DNA of 64,000 nucleotides from Streptomyces sp. H39-S7 (lineage in GTDB: Bacteria; Actinomycetota; Actinomycetes; Streptomycetales; Streptomycetaceae): contig NZ_JAPVLU010000003.1 of the NCBI RefSeq assembly GCF_027158205.1, forward strand, positions 124,001 through 188,000, written 5' to 3'. The notes beneath the pieces were generated by a model. It was not told the DNA's origin. It did no database searches and saw only the letters and a list, made by a program, of their open reading frames with translations. Both the position numbers and the translations under genes were made by a program. This document shows, piece after piece, positions 40,329 through 48,191 of the stretch; position 1 is the stretch's first letter, and each line of letters opens with the position of its first letter.

Positions 40329-40984
40329 GTCCTGCTCCAGCGGAAGGTGGTCACTACGGCGTCGAAGAGCTCGACGAGCACATCAGCCAACTCGTCCGAC
40401 GGATCACCACCACCGAGCGTCGAGAAGGAGACGGCGAGCCAACGGTCGGGATCCTCCGGAACGGGGACGATGTAATCCACCCGCCGCGACGGCAACTCCG
40501 CTTCCACCGCGGCACCCCCTCCAGCGATGGCTTCCCGCCGGACGCCGACGCTGCCGTCCACCACCGCCACCTCGAACGGCCCGGTTCTGTCGCCCTCCCC
40601 GACCAAACGGGCAAGAACCTCGACGGGGTCGACCTCCCCGCCGCCGTTCATCCGCATCTCCGCCACGATGAACGAGGCCGCCACGATGGACGCGCCGGAG
40701 CCCGCCCCGGGCAGGTATAGATCCAGGCCCGAGCCCGACTGTGCCTCTTTCGCTCCCTTTCGCAGCCGCCGGAGCAGCTCCATCCGGTAGGGCGTCACCT
40801 TGTCTCGCGGAAAATCGCCGGGCAGTTGCTTGCAGGCACGATCTGCCAGCTCCAGAACAGCCTGCTCGGTGCCGCGCCGCAGCGGGATCCTGACCCATGC
40901 GGGCGGGAGCACCAGGGAGTAGCCGTTGGGCAGGTCGGTGCCCGCAGCCTCGACGGCACCGTGGAACGCGAGGTCAGGACTCAT
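40325..40984 (-). CDS. Soluble hypothetical protein B of the WXG/effector operon
   Basis: A 219-aa protein with no signal or membrane segment. It opens with a strand and turn (NGYSLVLPPAWVRIPLRRGT), then helices (AVLELADRACKQLPGDFPRD), then strands (LYLPGAGSGASIVAASFIVA, RVDYIVPVPEDPDRWLAVSF) and a final helix (ELADVLVELFDAVVTTFRW). The PNGYSLVLPPxW opening recalls LpqN/Mog1-like actinobacterial proteins, but this is only a resemblance. The order of elements matches protein A next to it. Its ATG lies 11 bases inside the end of the small membrane-protein gene. The function is unknown; a chaperone or immunity role is inference. Confidence 0.6.
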   Translation of the reverse strand: MSPDLAFHGAVEAAGTDLPNGYSLVLPPAWVRIPLRRGTEQAVLELADRACKQLPGDFPRDKVTPYRMELLRRLRKGAKEAQSGSGLDLYLPGAGSGASIVAASFIVAEMRMNGGGEVDPVEVLARLVGEGDRTGPFEVAVVDGSVGVRREAIAGGGAAVEAELPSRRVDYIVPVPEDPDRWLAVSFSTLGGGDPSDELADVLVELFDAVVTTFRWSRT

Positions 40985-41525
40985 CGGACGCCCCCGTTCC
41001 CGGGACGGCGGCCGCGGCTGCGGCTGCGGCTGCGGCTGTCCGGCGTTCACGCATCGTCGTGAACCAGAGCGCCAGGGGCGGAAGCAGCGGGAGAGCCATG
41101 ATGGCTGGGTTGCCCGTCATGAACCCGGAACCCGCGGCGAACACCGCGCCGAAGTAGACCGTGAATCCGAAATCGCTGTCACGGTCCTGCGGCGCACGCC
41201 ACTTGAAGATCGCATAGCAGGTCGCAACGGTACCGATCACGATGACCGACCCCACCAGCCAGATCAGGATGTCCTTCCGGGCCGAGCGCGTGAGATCCCA
41301 ATTCACCGAGACAGCGGCGGTCAGGATGATGGTCAAGCACACGCTCCCAAACGGGCCCACGGCACCGACGCGGGCCAGGTTGAGACCGGTCCGGCGTCGC
41401 CGCTCCGACTCCTCGCGCCGCGTATCCTCCAACGCGGCATTCACCCGCGCCATGCGCACCGCCTCCTTCTTCTCAGCTTTGGAGTGTGTCGACAATCCTG
41501 CCCGGGCAGCCCTCTCCGGCCTCAC
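40974..41525 (-). CDS. Small membrane protein of the WXG/effector operon
   Basis: A 183-aa protein. A basic, charged first 50 residues (STHSKAEKKEAVRMARVNAA, RREESERRRRTG) is followed by three or four hydrophobic segments (PFGSVCLTIILTAAVSV, ILIWLVGSVIVIGTVATCYA, MALPLLPPLALWF). The tail contains a run of about ten Ala encoded by GCGGCT-type hexamers. The GTG at 41525 overlaps the stop of the secreted-protein gene as GTGA. A membrane protein directly after a toxin-like gene is a common position for an immunity protein or a secretion accessory. No family recognised. Confidence 0.6.
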   Translation of the reverse strand: MRPERAARAGLSTHSKAEKKEAVRMARVNAALEDTRREESERRRRTGLNLARVGAVGPFGSVCLTIILTAAVSVNWDLTRSARKDILIWLVGSVIVIGTVATCYAIFKWRAPQDRDSDFGFTVYFGAVFAAGSGFMTGNPAIMALPLLPPLALWFTTMRERRTAAAAAAAAAAVPGTGASDES

Positions 41526-42862
41526 CACTTTGAACCCACCTCGTGGGTGAACTGATCCTTGAAATCCGAATACGCCGGGACACTGAACTTGTCGGGAATG
41601 AGGTCGCTGCTGCCGGCGGCCTTGTCCACGCTGTCCGCGGCGGTCCCCGCCCCCCACGCCCTCTTGTAGATCGCGTTGTACCGCTCGGCTCCAGCGCTGG
41701 CTTCGTGCAGGGCAGCGTTGTCCGGGTACTGCTGCCGCATGCGCTGAATGTCCTTGTAGTAGCCCACCGCCTCCCGGTCCCCACCCGAGGAGAGCGCATC
41801 TCGCGAGGTGGCCTCGGGCATCTCCTGGTCTCGTTCCGCACGCCTAGCCCGCTTGGCGGCCTTGCGTTCCTGCACCCTCAGCTGATCCCGTGCCTTCTCC
41901 GCGCCACGTCTCTGAGCAGCGCTGGTGGTACGTGACTCCGTCTGGCTCGCCTTCGCAGCGCGGCTGGCGCGGTTCGCCGCGTGAGCGGTCTTCTCGGCGG
42001 CCTTGCCGGCCGCCTTCGTCGACACGCCGCGCATCGCACTCTGAATGCCCTTCAGACCCTTCAGGGCAATCTTTCCCGTGCCGAATGTGGCCAGGGCGAA
42101 GACGTCCATTCCCACGTCCATCCATGAGCCTTCACCGGCCAGGGCGAGCACCGTGTGTCCCACGAGGACCAGCGCGGTGGCCGCGATGGCTGCCATGGCC
42201 ACCCAACCGACCGGCGTGCAGAACAGCGCCACGATGGCGACAATCGTCGCGGCATAGCTGAGAACGTCAATGGCCACCTTGATCCAGCCGGCGTTCTCGC
42301 TGACCGTGTCCTTGAAGTTCTCCCACCTGCTGTCCTTGATCTTGTCGTTCAACTCATGGCGGATCTTTCCCGCGAAATGGCCTGCTCTGTCGTCCCGCCG
42401 AGCGACGATCTTCTCCAGGGAGACCCGGTGCTTGACGGCCGGATCGTCCTCCTGGCCGGTGGTGGTATCTCCGGCGCTGCTGCCGGAGCTCTCCTGGGGT
42501 GCCTTCGCGGCCGCCGTATCCGCCTGGGCCGTCTTCAGGAGGGTGTCCGCCTCGGTCTGGAGGTCCTCCAGCTCACCCGCCCAGCCGGTCAGATGACCCT
42601 GCACCCGCTCGTACCGGCCGGCCGTCTCGCGGAGGTGCACCTCCAGGTCGCGCGACGCGTCCCGCAGTTTGTCCGCGTACCTGCCCCGCAGTTCGGTGTC
42701 ACCGGCGATGACCTTGAGATCCTTCGCCTGATCGCGAAGCATTCTGGCGGTCTGCTTCATATGGGAGACCTCGTCCCGGATGTCCTCCGGATCACCGGGG
42801 ACCGGGTCGGCCTCCGCCAGCGGGTGCCAGTCGCCCGGGCGTCGCTTGCTCCTGGTCGACAT
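41522..42862 (-). CDS. Probable type VII-secreted protein with pretoxin-like hydrophobic region
   Basis: A 446-aa protein. Residues 10-125 resemble the actinobacterial type VII secretion signal domain: GDWHPLAEADPVPGDPEDIR, then long helices with heptad character (ELRGRYADKLRDASRDLEVH, TGWAGELEDLQTEADTLLK). A linker follows, then a hydrophobic region (residues about 198-275, VLSYAATIVAIVALFCTPVG) of the kind that precedes toxin domains in polymorphic toxins. An Ala/Lys/Arg-rich helical stretch leads to a C-terminal 80 residues with no known toxin motif. It follows the WXG-like gene by 6 bases, suggesting co-secretion. That it is secreted and toxic is inference. Confidence 0.65.
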   Translation of the reverse strand: MSTRSKRRPGDWHPLAEADPVPGDPEDIRDEVSHMKQTARMLRDQAKDLKVIAGDTELRGRYADKLRDASRDLEVHLRETAGRYERVQGHLTGWAGELEDLQTEADTLLKTAQADTAAAKAPQESSGSSAGDTTTGQEDDPAVKHRVSLEKIVARRDDRAGHFAGKIRHELNDKIKDSRWENFKDTVSENAGWIKVAIDVLSYAATIVAIVALFCTPVGWVAMAAIAATALVLVGHTVLALAGEGSWMDVGMDVFALATFGTGKIALKGLKGIQSAMRGVSTKAAGKAAEKTAHAANRASRAAKASQTESRTTSAAQRRGAEKARDQLRVQERKAAKRARRAERDQEMPEATSRDALSSGGDREAVGYYKDIQRMRQQYPDNAALHEASAGAERYNAIYKRAWGAGTAADSVDKAAGSSDLIPDKFSVPAYSDFKDQFTHEVGSKW

Positions 42863-42868
42863 TCCCTG

Positions 42869-43168
42869 TCAGCCCTTCCCCGCCATGCTCTTCTGCAGGT
42901 TCTCGTCCGTCGCCTTGAAGGTCTCGCGGGTGCTGGACACCATTTCACCCACCGACTGGATTCCGGAATTGAGCTTCTTCCGGTAGTGGTCCCAGTTGTT
43001 GACGAAGTCACCCATCGCATCGGCAACAGCGCCGGAACCCCAGATGTGACGCAGATCGTCACGCCGACCGCTGATGTTGCCTTCGTCGAATTCTCTTCGC
43101 AGTCGGTCGAGTCGCCCCTCGGTCTCCGCGAGGAGGTCATCCTTTACCGTCAGGTCCGGGGTGGGCAT
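42869..43168 (-). CDS. WXG100-like small helical protein
   Basis: A 99-aa protein with the length and two-helix layout of ESAT-6/WXG100 proteins. Helix 1 contains LLAETEGRLDRLRREFD. The centre has IWGSGAVADAMGDFVNNW, with a W-G-S-G turn. Helix 2 contains YRKKLNSGIQSVGEMVSSTR and ends in a short polar tail. Such proteins are type VII substrates and often partner a larger effector encoded next to them. The ATG at 43168 has TAGGAGCG upstream. It is the first gene of the five-gene operon. The canonical WxG is shifted or degenerate, so the family call is moderate. Confidence 0.72.
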   Translation of the reverse strand: MPTPDLTVKDDLLAETEGRLDRLRREFDEGNISGRRDDLRHIWGSGAVADAMGDFVNNWDHYRKKLNSGIQSVGEMVSSTRETFKATDENLQKSMAGKG

Positions 43169-43332
43169 GAACAGTCGCTCCTAGGGCGATAGGCGTTCGT
43201 GAGCGAACGACCCCATGGGTCGCTCTGTGCTCTTCCCACCCTGGGGTATCTCGCGAAACGGCCGACGGCTTCCGGCCATTTCTGCCCCGGGATTCACCCT
43301 TCGGAGTCCCGCTACGGCCCGCCCCCGGGACG

Positions 43333-46308
43333 TCAGTTGGCGATGCTGCCCCGCCAGGTGGGGAGGAGTTCGTCGAGGAGGGCTTCGACGCGGGGCGGTA
43401 GGCCGCGGGCGGCGCCGTTCAGGGAGTGGTTGCGGGCCAGGAGGGATTCGGCGGCGGCTTCGAGGCGGGCGGGGTCGCCGGTGGCGTGGGTGGCGTTCAG
43501 GAGGGCGATCCAGAGGCGCTCGTCGGAGCCGGTGACCGCCAGGGCGGTCTGTACGGCGGCGACGGCCGCCTTCGGCTTGTTCGCGTCGAGGTGCAGGCCC
43601 GCCAGGGCCAGGGCGACCTCGGCGACGAGGACCGGGTGCTGGGCGTCGACGATCTCGTGGGCGAGCCAGCCGTAGCGGCCGGGGGTGCGGTCCTCCAGGA
43701 GGGAGCCGCGGGCCAGGGCGAGCGCGTCGGCCAGCAGGCGGCGACGGGTCTGCGGGTCGTCGGCGCCAGGGCCCTCGGAGGCCGCGTGGTGGAGGGTCTG
43801 CAGGACGTCCCAGTCGGAGACGACCGTGCTGGACAGCACCAGGCGGCCGGTGGCGTCGAACGACATCCGCGACGAGCCGTCGGCGTCGGTGCCGAGCCAG
43901 TCGCGCAGCCGGTCGATGAGCGCGTCGCGCACGTCGTCGGTGACGCCGCGCGGCCAGAGCGCGGACGCCAGGACCCGCGGGTGGACGCCCTCGCGGTGCA
44001 GCAGCAGGAGCGCCAGCGCCTCGTGCAGAAGCAGGCTGCGCCCGGCCTCGGGGGTTTCGAGGCCGATGAGTTCGAACGGGCCGAGGAGGCGGGCGTACAC
44101 CCCGGGCCGGCCTTGGTCGGTGAGGTCGACCATGAACGGCGGTACGGAGGCCGACGGTTCGCCGTCCGGGTCGGCCGCCGCGAACAGCCCGAGGATCGCC
44201 TCGTACTGCGCGGCCGGGAGCAGCTGTGCCTCCAGGTCCAGGCCCAGGAGCGGGGCGAGCAGCCGGCCCGCGGAGGTGACCTCGAGCGCCCAGGCGGCGC
44301 CCGGCAGGTCGTCACGTTCCGACGCGACGAGGTAGCCGATGCCCAGCCGGCCGGAGTCGGCGGCGAGTTCGGCGAGCCGGTCGGCCTCCTCCTCGGTGGG
44401 CTCGGTGGCGATCAGGACCAGGTGCGGGGAGCGCTGGGTGTGCTGGGCGCTGCCGGTCCGGCCGGTCAGGACGTTGTCCTGGCCCGCGGTGCGCAGGGCG
44501 CCGGAGCGCTGCGCGGTCTCGGCGGCCATCGTCTCGATGACCTCCGGGACGTCCGCGAGGTGCCGGATCCTGGCCGGCGCGAGGGCGGTGAGGTCCTCGG
44601 CGAAGCCCACGAGCGTCACCGTCATGCGGTCCGACCAGCCGTTGGTGGCGAGTTCGGCGGCGACGGAGGCGAGGACCGCCTCGCGGTCGGCGCGGGCGCC
44701 GGTCAGCGACACGATGCCGGGCACCGCTTCGAGGTTGAGCATCAGCCGGGCGCCGTCGAGGGTGCCGAGGGCGGCCAGGCCCGGGTACGGGGCGCTGGCG
44801 GAGACGTCCGCGTCGGCCGCCAGGTCCGCCCGGTCCAGCCGCCAGAACGTCTGGTCCTGGCCGAGCTGCCAGGGGGCGGGCGGCTGGCCCTCGGGCCAGG
44901 CCAGCTGGAGGTGCAGCGCCTCGTAGGTGAGCCACGCCGCGTAGACCGTCGGCAGCTTGCCGCCGTCCGAGGCGAGCCGCGCGGACAGGGCGCGCAGCGC
45001 GCGGTCGAGGAACGCGACGGTGTCGGCGTCCGCGCCGATCCGCAGCGCGTCGGCGGCATCCGCCTCGGGCCCGTTGGGGGTGCGGGGGGTGCGCACCCTG
45101 CCCGCGGTGACCGACTGCCACAGCGCGGTACGGCGGCGCCTGCCCAGCGCGGCGAGCAGGCCCGCCGCCAGCAGCGGGGCTCCGATGAGCGCCTCGGGCA
45201 GGCCGAAGCCATGCCCGAAACCATGGGATTCGGACGGCGCGGCCACGGCCGGTCCCACCGGCGCCTGCTCGGCGTGGGCGGGCGTCTGGGCCGGGGCCTC
45301 GGCCGGGGTCTGCGTGGGTGCCTGGGCCGGGGCCCGGGCCGGAGTCTGAGCGGGAGCGGGTGCGGCGTGCGCCGCGTGCGCGCCCTCGGCCGTGGTGTCC
45401 TTGGCCCCGCCGCGCTCCGCGTAGTGCTGCACGTCGGGAGCGGGCTTCGGCGCCGCGACGGGCATCTCCACGAGGTCGCCGCCGCGCGCGTCGGCGGGCA
45501 TCTCCATGATCCAGCCGGGCCGGATCAGGCTCGCCTTGGAGAGCTTCGAGCCGTCGGGTTGCTCCCGGTCCTTGTTGAGCTGGTAGATCTCGTTGTAGCG
45601 GCGGCCGTCGCCGAGGTGGCGTTCCGCTATCTCCCACAGCGAGTCGTGGTGGCGGCCCTCGGGCGGCTGGATCCGGTAGAACTTCGTCGCCGCCTCGGCG
45701 GCCTTCGCGGCGGCGGCCGAATCCGGCGTCACCGTCGTGGAGGCGGGCCCGCCCGCCTGCTGCTGGGCGGCGGCCGCGCTCTGCTGGTGCTGCTGCACCT
45801 GCCCCGGCGTCTGCTGGGCGGTCACGGCCGGACCGCCGCGGTGCGGCTGGTCGTTCAGGTTGCCGAGCTGCGCGAGCCCCGGGGTGAGGCTGGCGGCGCC
45901 CGCGCCGATCAGCAGCAGCGCCGCGATCAGCTGGCGCGCCAGCAACTGGCTCGGCCCGGACGCGGGCACCCGCGACGGCATGCCGATCCCGGAGATCGCG
46001 GCCTTCGTCTCCACGATCACGCACGCCGCGAACTGCGCCCACGCCAGCCACACCACGACCGCCAGCACGTTGACGAACGTCTTCGTCGTGATCGGCTCCC
46101 GCAGCACGTCCATCGAGAAGTCGTCCGGGAACGGCGAGCCGACGAGGCGCAGCAGCGCGAGCGGCACCCCCACCACCAGGACGGCGAGCGCGAGGAACGC
46201 GGTGAGCGCCCGGACCACGTCCCCGAACGTACGGCGGCGCCGGGGCGGCTGCGGCCGGCCCGGTTGCGCCGGTTGCGCCGGTCGCCGGCTGGCGGTCGTG
46301 CGTGCCAT
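43333..46308 (-). CDS. Large membrane protein with LysM and BTAD (transcriptional-activator-like) domains
   Basis: A 991-aa protein. Hydrophobic segments lie at about residues 30-52, 75-98 and 123-145. A LysM-like domain follows at about 210-270 (HHDSLWEIAERHLGDGRRYN, LIRPGWIMEMP). Then comes an Ala/Pro/Gln-rich linker and another hydrophobic segment near residue 375. The C-terminal 250 residues resemble an OmpR-like winged helix plus bacterial transcriptional activation domain (LLGPFELIGLETPEAGRSLL, VLASALWPRGVTDDVRDALI, TALAVTGSDERLWIALLNA). It sits directly after the Tad genes. A membrane-tethered LysM/BTAD protein is a recurrent Streptomyces layout, but its role is unproven. The ATG has AGAGGAAC upstream. 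Confidence 0.82.
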   Translation of the reverse strand: MARTTASRRPAQPAQPGRPQPPRRRRTFGDVVRALTAFLALAVLVVGVPLALLRLVGSPFPDDFSMDVLREPITTKTFVNVLAVVVWLAWAQFAACVIVETKAAISGIGMPSRVPASGPSQLLARQLIAALLLIGAGAASLTPGLAQLGNLNDQPHRGGPAVTAQQTPGQVQQHQQSAAAAQQQAGGPASTTVTPDSAAAAKAAEAATKFYRIQPPEGRHHDSLWEIAERHLGDGRRYNEIYQLNKDREQPDGSKLSKASLIRPGWIMEMPADARGGDLVEMPVAAPKPAPDVQHYAERGGAKDTTAEGAHAAHAAPAPAQTPARAPAQAPTQTPAEAPAQTPAHAEQAPVGPAVAAPSESHGFGHGFGLPEALIGAPLLAAGLLAALGRRRRTALWQSVTAGRVRTPRTPNGPEADAADALRIGADADTVAFLDRALRALSARLASDGGKLPTVYAAWLTYEALHLQLAWPEGQPPAPWQLGQDQTFWRLDRADLAADADVSASAPYPGLAALGTLDGARLMLNLEAVPGIVSLTGARADREAVLASVAAELATNGWSDRMTVTLVGFAEDLTALAPARIRHLADVPEVIETMAAETAQRSGALRTAGQDNVLTGRTGSAQHTQRSPHLVLIATEPTEEEADRLAELAADSGRLGIGYLVASERDDLPGAAWALEVTSAGRLLAPLLGLDLEAQLLPAAQYEAILGLFAAADPDGEPSASVPPFMVDLTDQGRPGVYARLLGPFELIGLETPEAGRSLLLHEALALLLLHREGVHPRVLASALWPRGVTDDVRDALIDRLRDWLGTDADGSSRMSFDATGRLVLSSTVVSDWDVLQTLHHAASEGPGADDPQTRRRLLADALALARGSLLEDRTPGRYGWLAHEIVDAQHPVLVAEVALALAGLHLDANKPKAAVAAVQTALAVTGSDERLWIALLNATHATGDPARLEAAAESLLARNHSLNGAARGLPPRVEALLDELLPTWRGSIAN

Positions 46309-46386
46309 GGGCTGGTTCCTCTGCCTTCTGCCTTCGGTGGTGCGGTGGACGGGGAGACCGGTGTTGGGGGGACTCGTGCGGACGCG

Positions 46387-46881
46387 TCAGCCGGTGGCGA
46401 TCTCGGCCGCCGCCGTGCCGCGCACCGTGAGGTCCTTGCTGTAGAAGAAACCGGTCAGGGTGGGACTGTAGGTGAGCTGGATCCTCACCTCTACATGTTG
46501 GTCGGTGGTCTTCGCCATGTCACAGCCGGAGGCGGCGGTGTCCTGGATGCTGAGCCCGGACTGCCGCGCGAAATCCCTGACCCGGCCGTCGCAGTTCGCG
46601 GTGTTGATGCGCGGCGCGGTCCCGGCGGGCGCGTTCCGCAGCGCCTCCACGTCGATGTCCTGGGCCGCGTAACGGGCCGCCTGCTCGGCGATGTCCGCGG
46701 CCCGCTCGCGCTTGTGGATCGACAGGCCGCCGTCCACGACGAAGGCGGCGAGCGTCATGAACACCAGGGCGAACATGAGCACCGCCGCGGTCCCGGAGCC
46801 GCGGTCGTCGCGCGCCGCGGTCGTCGCCCTGGTCGTCACCATGGTCGTCGCCGCGCTCCATCGCGCCTTCAGCCACGTCAC
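46387..46881 (-). CDS. TadG-like pilus-assembly protein
   Basis: A 164-aa protein with a basic N-terminus, then DDRGSGTAAVLMFALVFMTL, the hydrophobic segment of TadE/TadG-type pseudopilins, then GGLSIHKRERAADIAEQAAR, the usual conserved helix of Flp-locus TadG-like proteins. Two later Cys (NCDGRVRD, SGCDMAK) may pair. The Glu at +5 present in the neighbours is absent, so it may not be processed. It would be a minor pilus-assembly component. The GTG start overlaps the previous stop as GTGA. Confidence 0.78.
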   Translation of the reverse strand: MTWLKARWSAATTMVTTRATTAARDDRGSGTAAVLMFALVFMTLAAFVVDGGLSIHKRERAADIAEQAARYAAQDIDVEALRNAPAGTAPRINTANCDGRVRDFARQSGLSIQDTAASGCDMAKTTDQHVEVRIQLTYSPTLTGFFYSKDLTVRGTAAAEIATG

Positions 46882-47345
46882 GGTGCCGCCCTCCGGTACG
46901 GGTCGAGCGGCGAGGCGCTCGTGGAGGTGATCGTGTTGGTGATGTCGAGCCCCAGGATCCCGAATCCGCGGATCTTGCAGCTCACCTCGACGGCGAAGGG
47001 GGTACCGGCCGCGAAGCCCCTGCTGGTCTTCGTGACCGTGGGGTGACCGATGCAGGTGCCCGCGAGGTCCGCCTCGGCGGCGGCCCGGGCCTGGCTCATC
47101 GCCGTCCCGCCGTCGCGCTGCAGCGAGCCGGCGCGAGCCGCGTCGCGCGCGGCACCGTCCACCGCGCCCCGGCCGTCGACCAGTTGCCCGAAGGCGACCA
47201 GGACGAGGATGAAGAGGATCATGACCGGCGCGAGGATCACCACCTCGATGGTGGAGATCCCCTCATCGCCGGAGCGGCCGGCCGCCCTAAGGGCCGCATC
47301 CCGCCCGTCCAGCCCGTCCAGCCTGTTCCGCAGCCAACTGCGCAT
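46878..47345 (-). CDS. TadE-like pseudopilin
   Basis: A 155-aa protein. After 27 mostly charged residues comes DEGISTIEVVILAPVMILF. This has the prepilin form G-x4-E (cleavage after Gly, Glu at +5) and then a hydrophobic segment. LVDGRGAVDGAARDAARAGS follows, as in TadE proteins. The C-terminal part holds two Cys (GTCIGHP, VSCKIRG). It would be processed by a TadV-type peptidase, which is not in this window. It is coupled to the TadG-like gene by GTGA and follows the other TadE-like gene by 7 bases. Confidence 0.85.
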   Translation of the reverse strand: MRSWLRNRLDGLDGRDAALRAAGRSGDEGISTIEVVILAPVMILFILVLVAFGQLVDGRGAVDGAARDAARAGSLQRDGGTAMSQARAAAEADLAGTCIGHPTVTKTSRGFAAGTPFAVEVSCKIRGFGILGLDITNTITSTSASPLDPYRRAAP

Positions 47346-47352
47346 GCCGGCC

Positions 47353-47826
47353 TCAGCCCCCGATGTCCGGTACGAAGCGTTCGATCGGACCCTGCGACTG
47401 CTCGTTCACCGTGAACGTCATCCCCGGGAAGACCGTCGGCACGGTCGCGGTCACCCGGACCCCCACGGTGTTGTTGGCCGGTCCGGACGACGTCACCGTC
47501 GGCCCTTCCAGCAGATTCGGCCCGAGCTGCGCGATGTAGCTCAACGCCGTCGATCTGGCCTTCGCCTCCCAGCCGCCGGGGTTGGCGTCCGCCTCGGACC
47601 GCGCCTTGCGGGCACCCGCCTGGGCGGCGGCCTGCGCGACGTGGTCGGCGAAGTAGAAGAGCCCGAACTGCACGGTCGCGAAGATCATGAAGAAGAGCAC
47701 GGGGGTCAGGAAGACGAACTCGATCGCGGTCATGCCGCTGTCACCGGCGGCATTGCTGCCGACACCGCTGTCGCCGCGGGCGGCGTCCAGCCTGCGGCGT
47801 ACGAAAGACCCTGATCGGGTGCTCAT
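47353..47826 (-). CDS. TadE-like pseudopilin
   Basis: A 157-aa protein. The prepilin-type motif is DSGMTAIEFVFLTPVLFFMI (cleavage after Gly, Glu at +5, Phe at +6). FADHVAQAAAQAGARKARSE is the conserved TadE helix that follows. It is probably a minor pilin of the Tad pilus. The ATG at 47826 has GGGGAACAGG upstream. It is encoded between the Flp pilin and the second TadE-like protein. Confidence 0.86.
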   Translation of the reverse strand: MSTRSGSFVRRRLDAARGDSGVGSNAAGDSGMTAIEFVFLTPVLFFMIFATVQFGLFYFADHVAQAAAQAGARKARSEADANPGGWEAKARSTALSYIAQLGPNLLEGPTVTSSGPANNTVGVRVTATVPTVFPGMTFTVNEQSQGPIERFVPDIGG

Positions 47827-47870
47827 CGACCTGTTCCCCGTTGTCGTGTCGCTGTTCGCGGTCGGGCCTG

Positions 47871-48116
47871 CTAGCAGGTCTTGCTGTCGGTCGTTCCCTT
47901 GATGCAGTTGCCGACGTCGGTGGCCTTGCCCTTGAGCGCGTTGTTGATCAGTGCGGCGACCACGCCGACGATGGTCACCACCACCGCCGAGATGATGACC
48001 CACTCGACGGCCGAGGCGCCGCGGGAGGTCTCCTCCGCACGGGCACGCTGCACGCGCCCCTGGATGAACGTGACGAGGAAATCGATCGCGGGGTGACTGA
48101 TGGGCAAACGGTTCAT
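47871..48116 (-). CDS. flp: Flp-type pilin
   Basis: An 81-aa protein of typical Flp prepilin size. A 33-residue leader ends RGASAVEWVIISAVVVTIVG cut at the motif G|ASAVEW: cleavage after Gly, Glu at +5 and an aromatic at +6. One hydrophobic segment follows and then a short polar tail with two Cys (NCIKGTTDSKTC), which may form a disulfide. It is the likely major subunit of the Tad pilus. Located between tadC and the TadE-like genes. Confidence 0.88.
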   Translation of the reverse strand: MNRLPISHPAIDFLVTFIQGRVQRARAEETSRGASAVEWVIISAVVVTIVGVVAALINNALKGKATDVGNCIKGTTDSKTC

Positions 48117-48191
48117 GGTTCAAGTCCTCTCGACTCGGTGACTACGTGGATCAGACTCTGTACAGCAGATGATTCGGATGTTCAGGCGCCA

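Noticed and set aside
41000..41045. Regulatory microsatellite
   Set aside because: The hexamers encode an Ala run in frame, so the coding explanation is enough.
43426..47046. 1206-codon open frame on the plus strand
   Set aside because: It is antisense to the LysM/BTAD protein and TadE/G-like genes. The translation is low-complexity Gly/Arg/Val with no recognisable domain.
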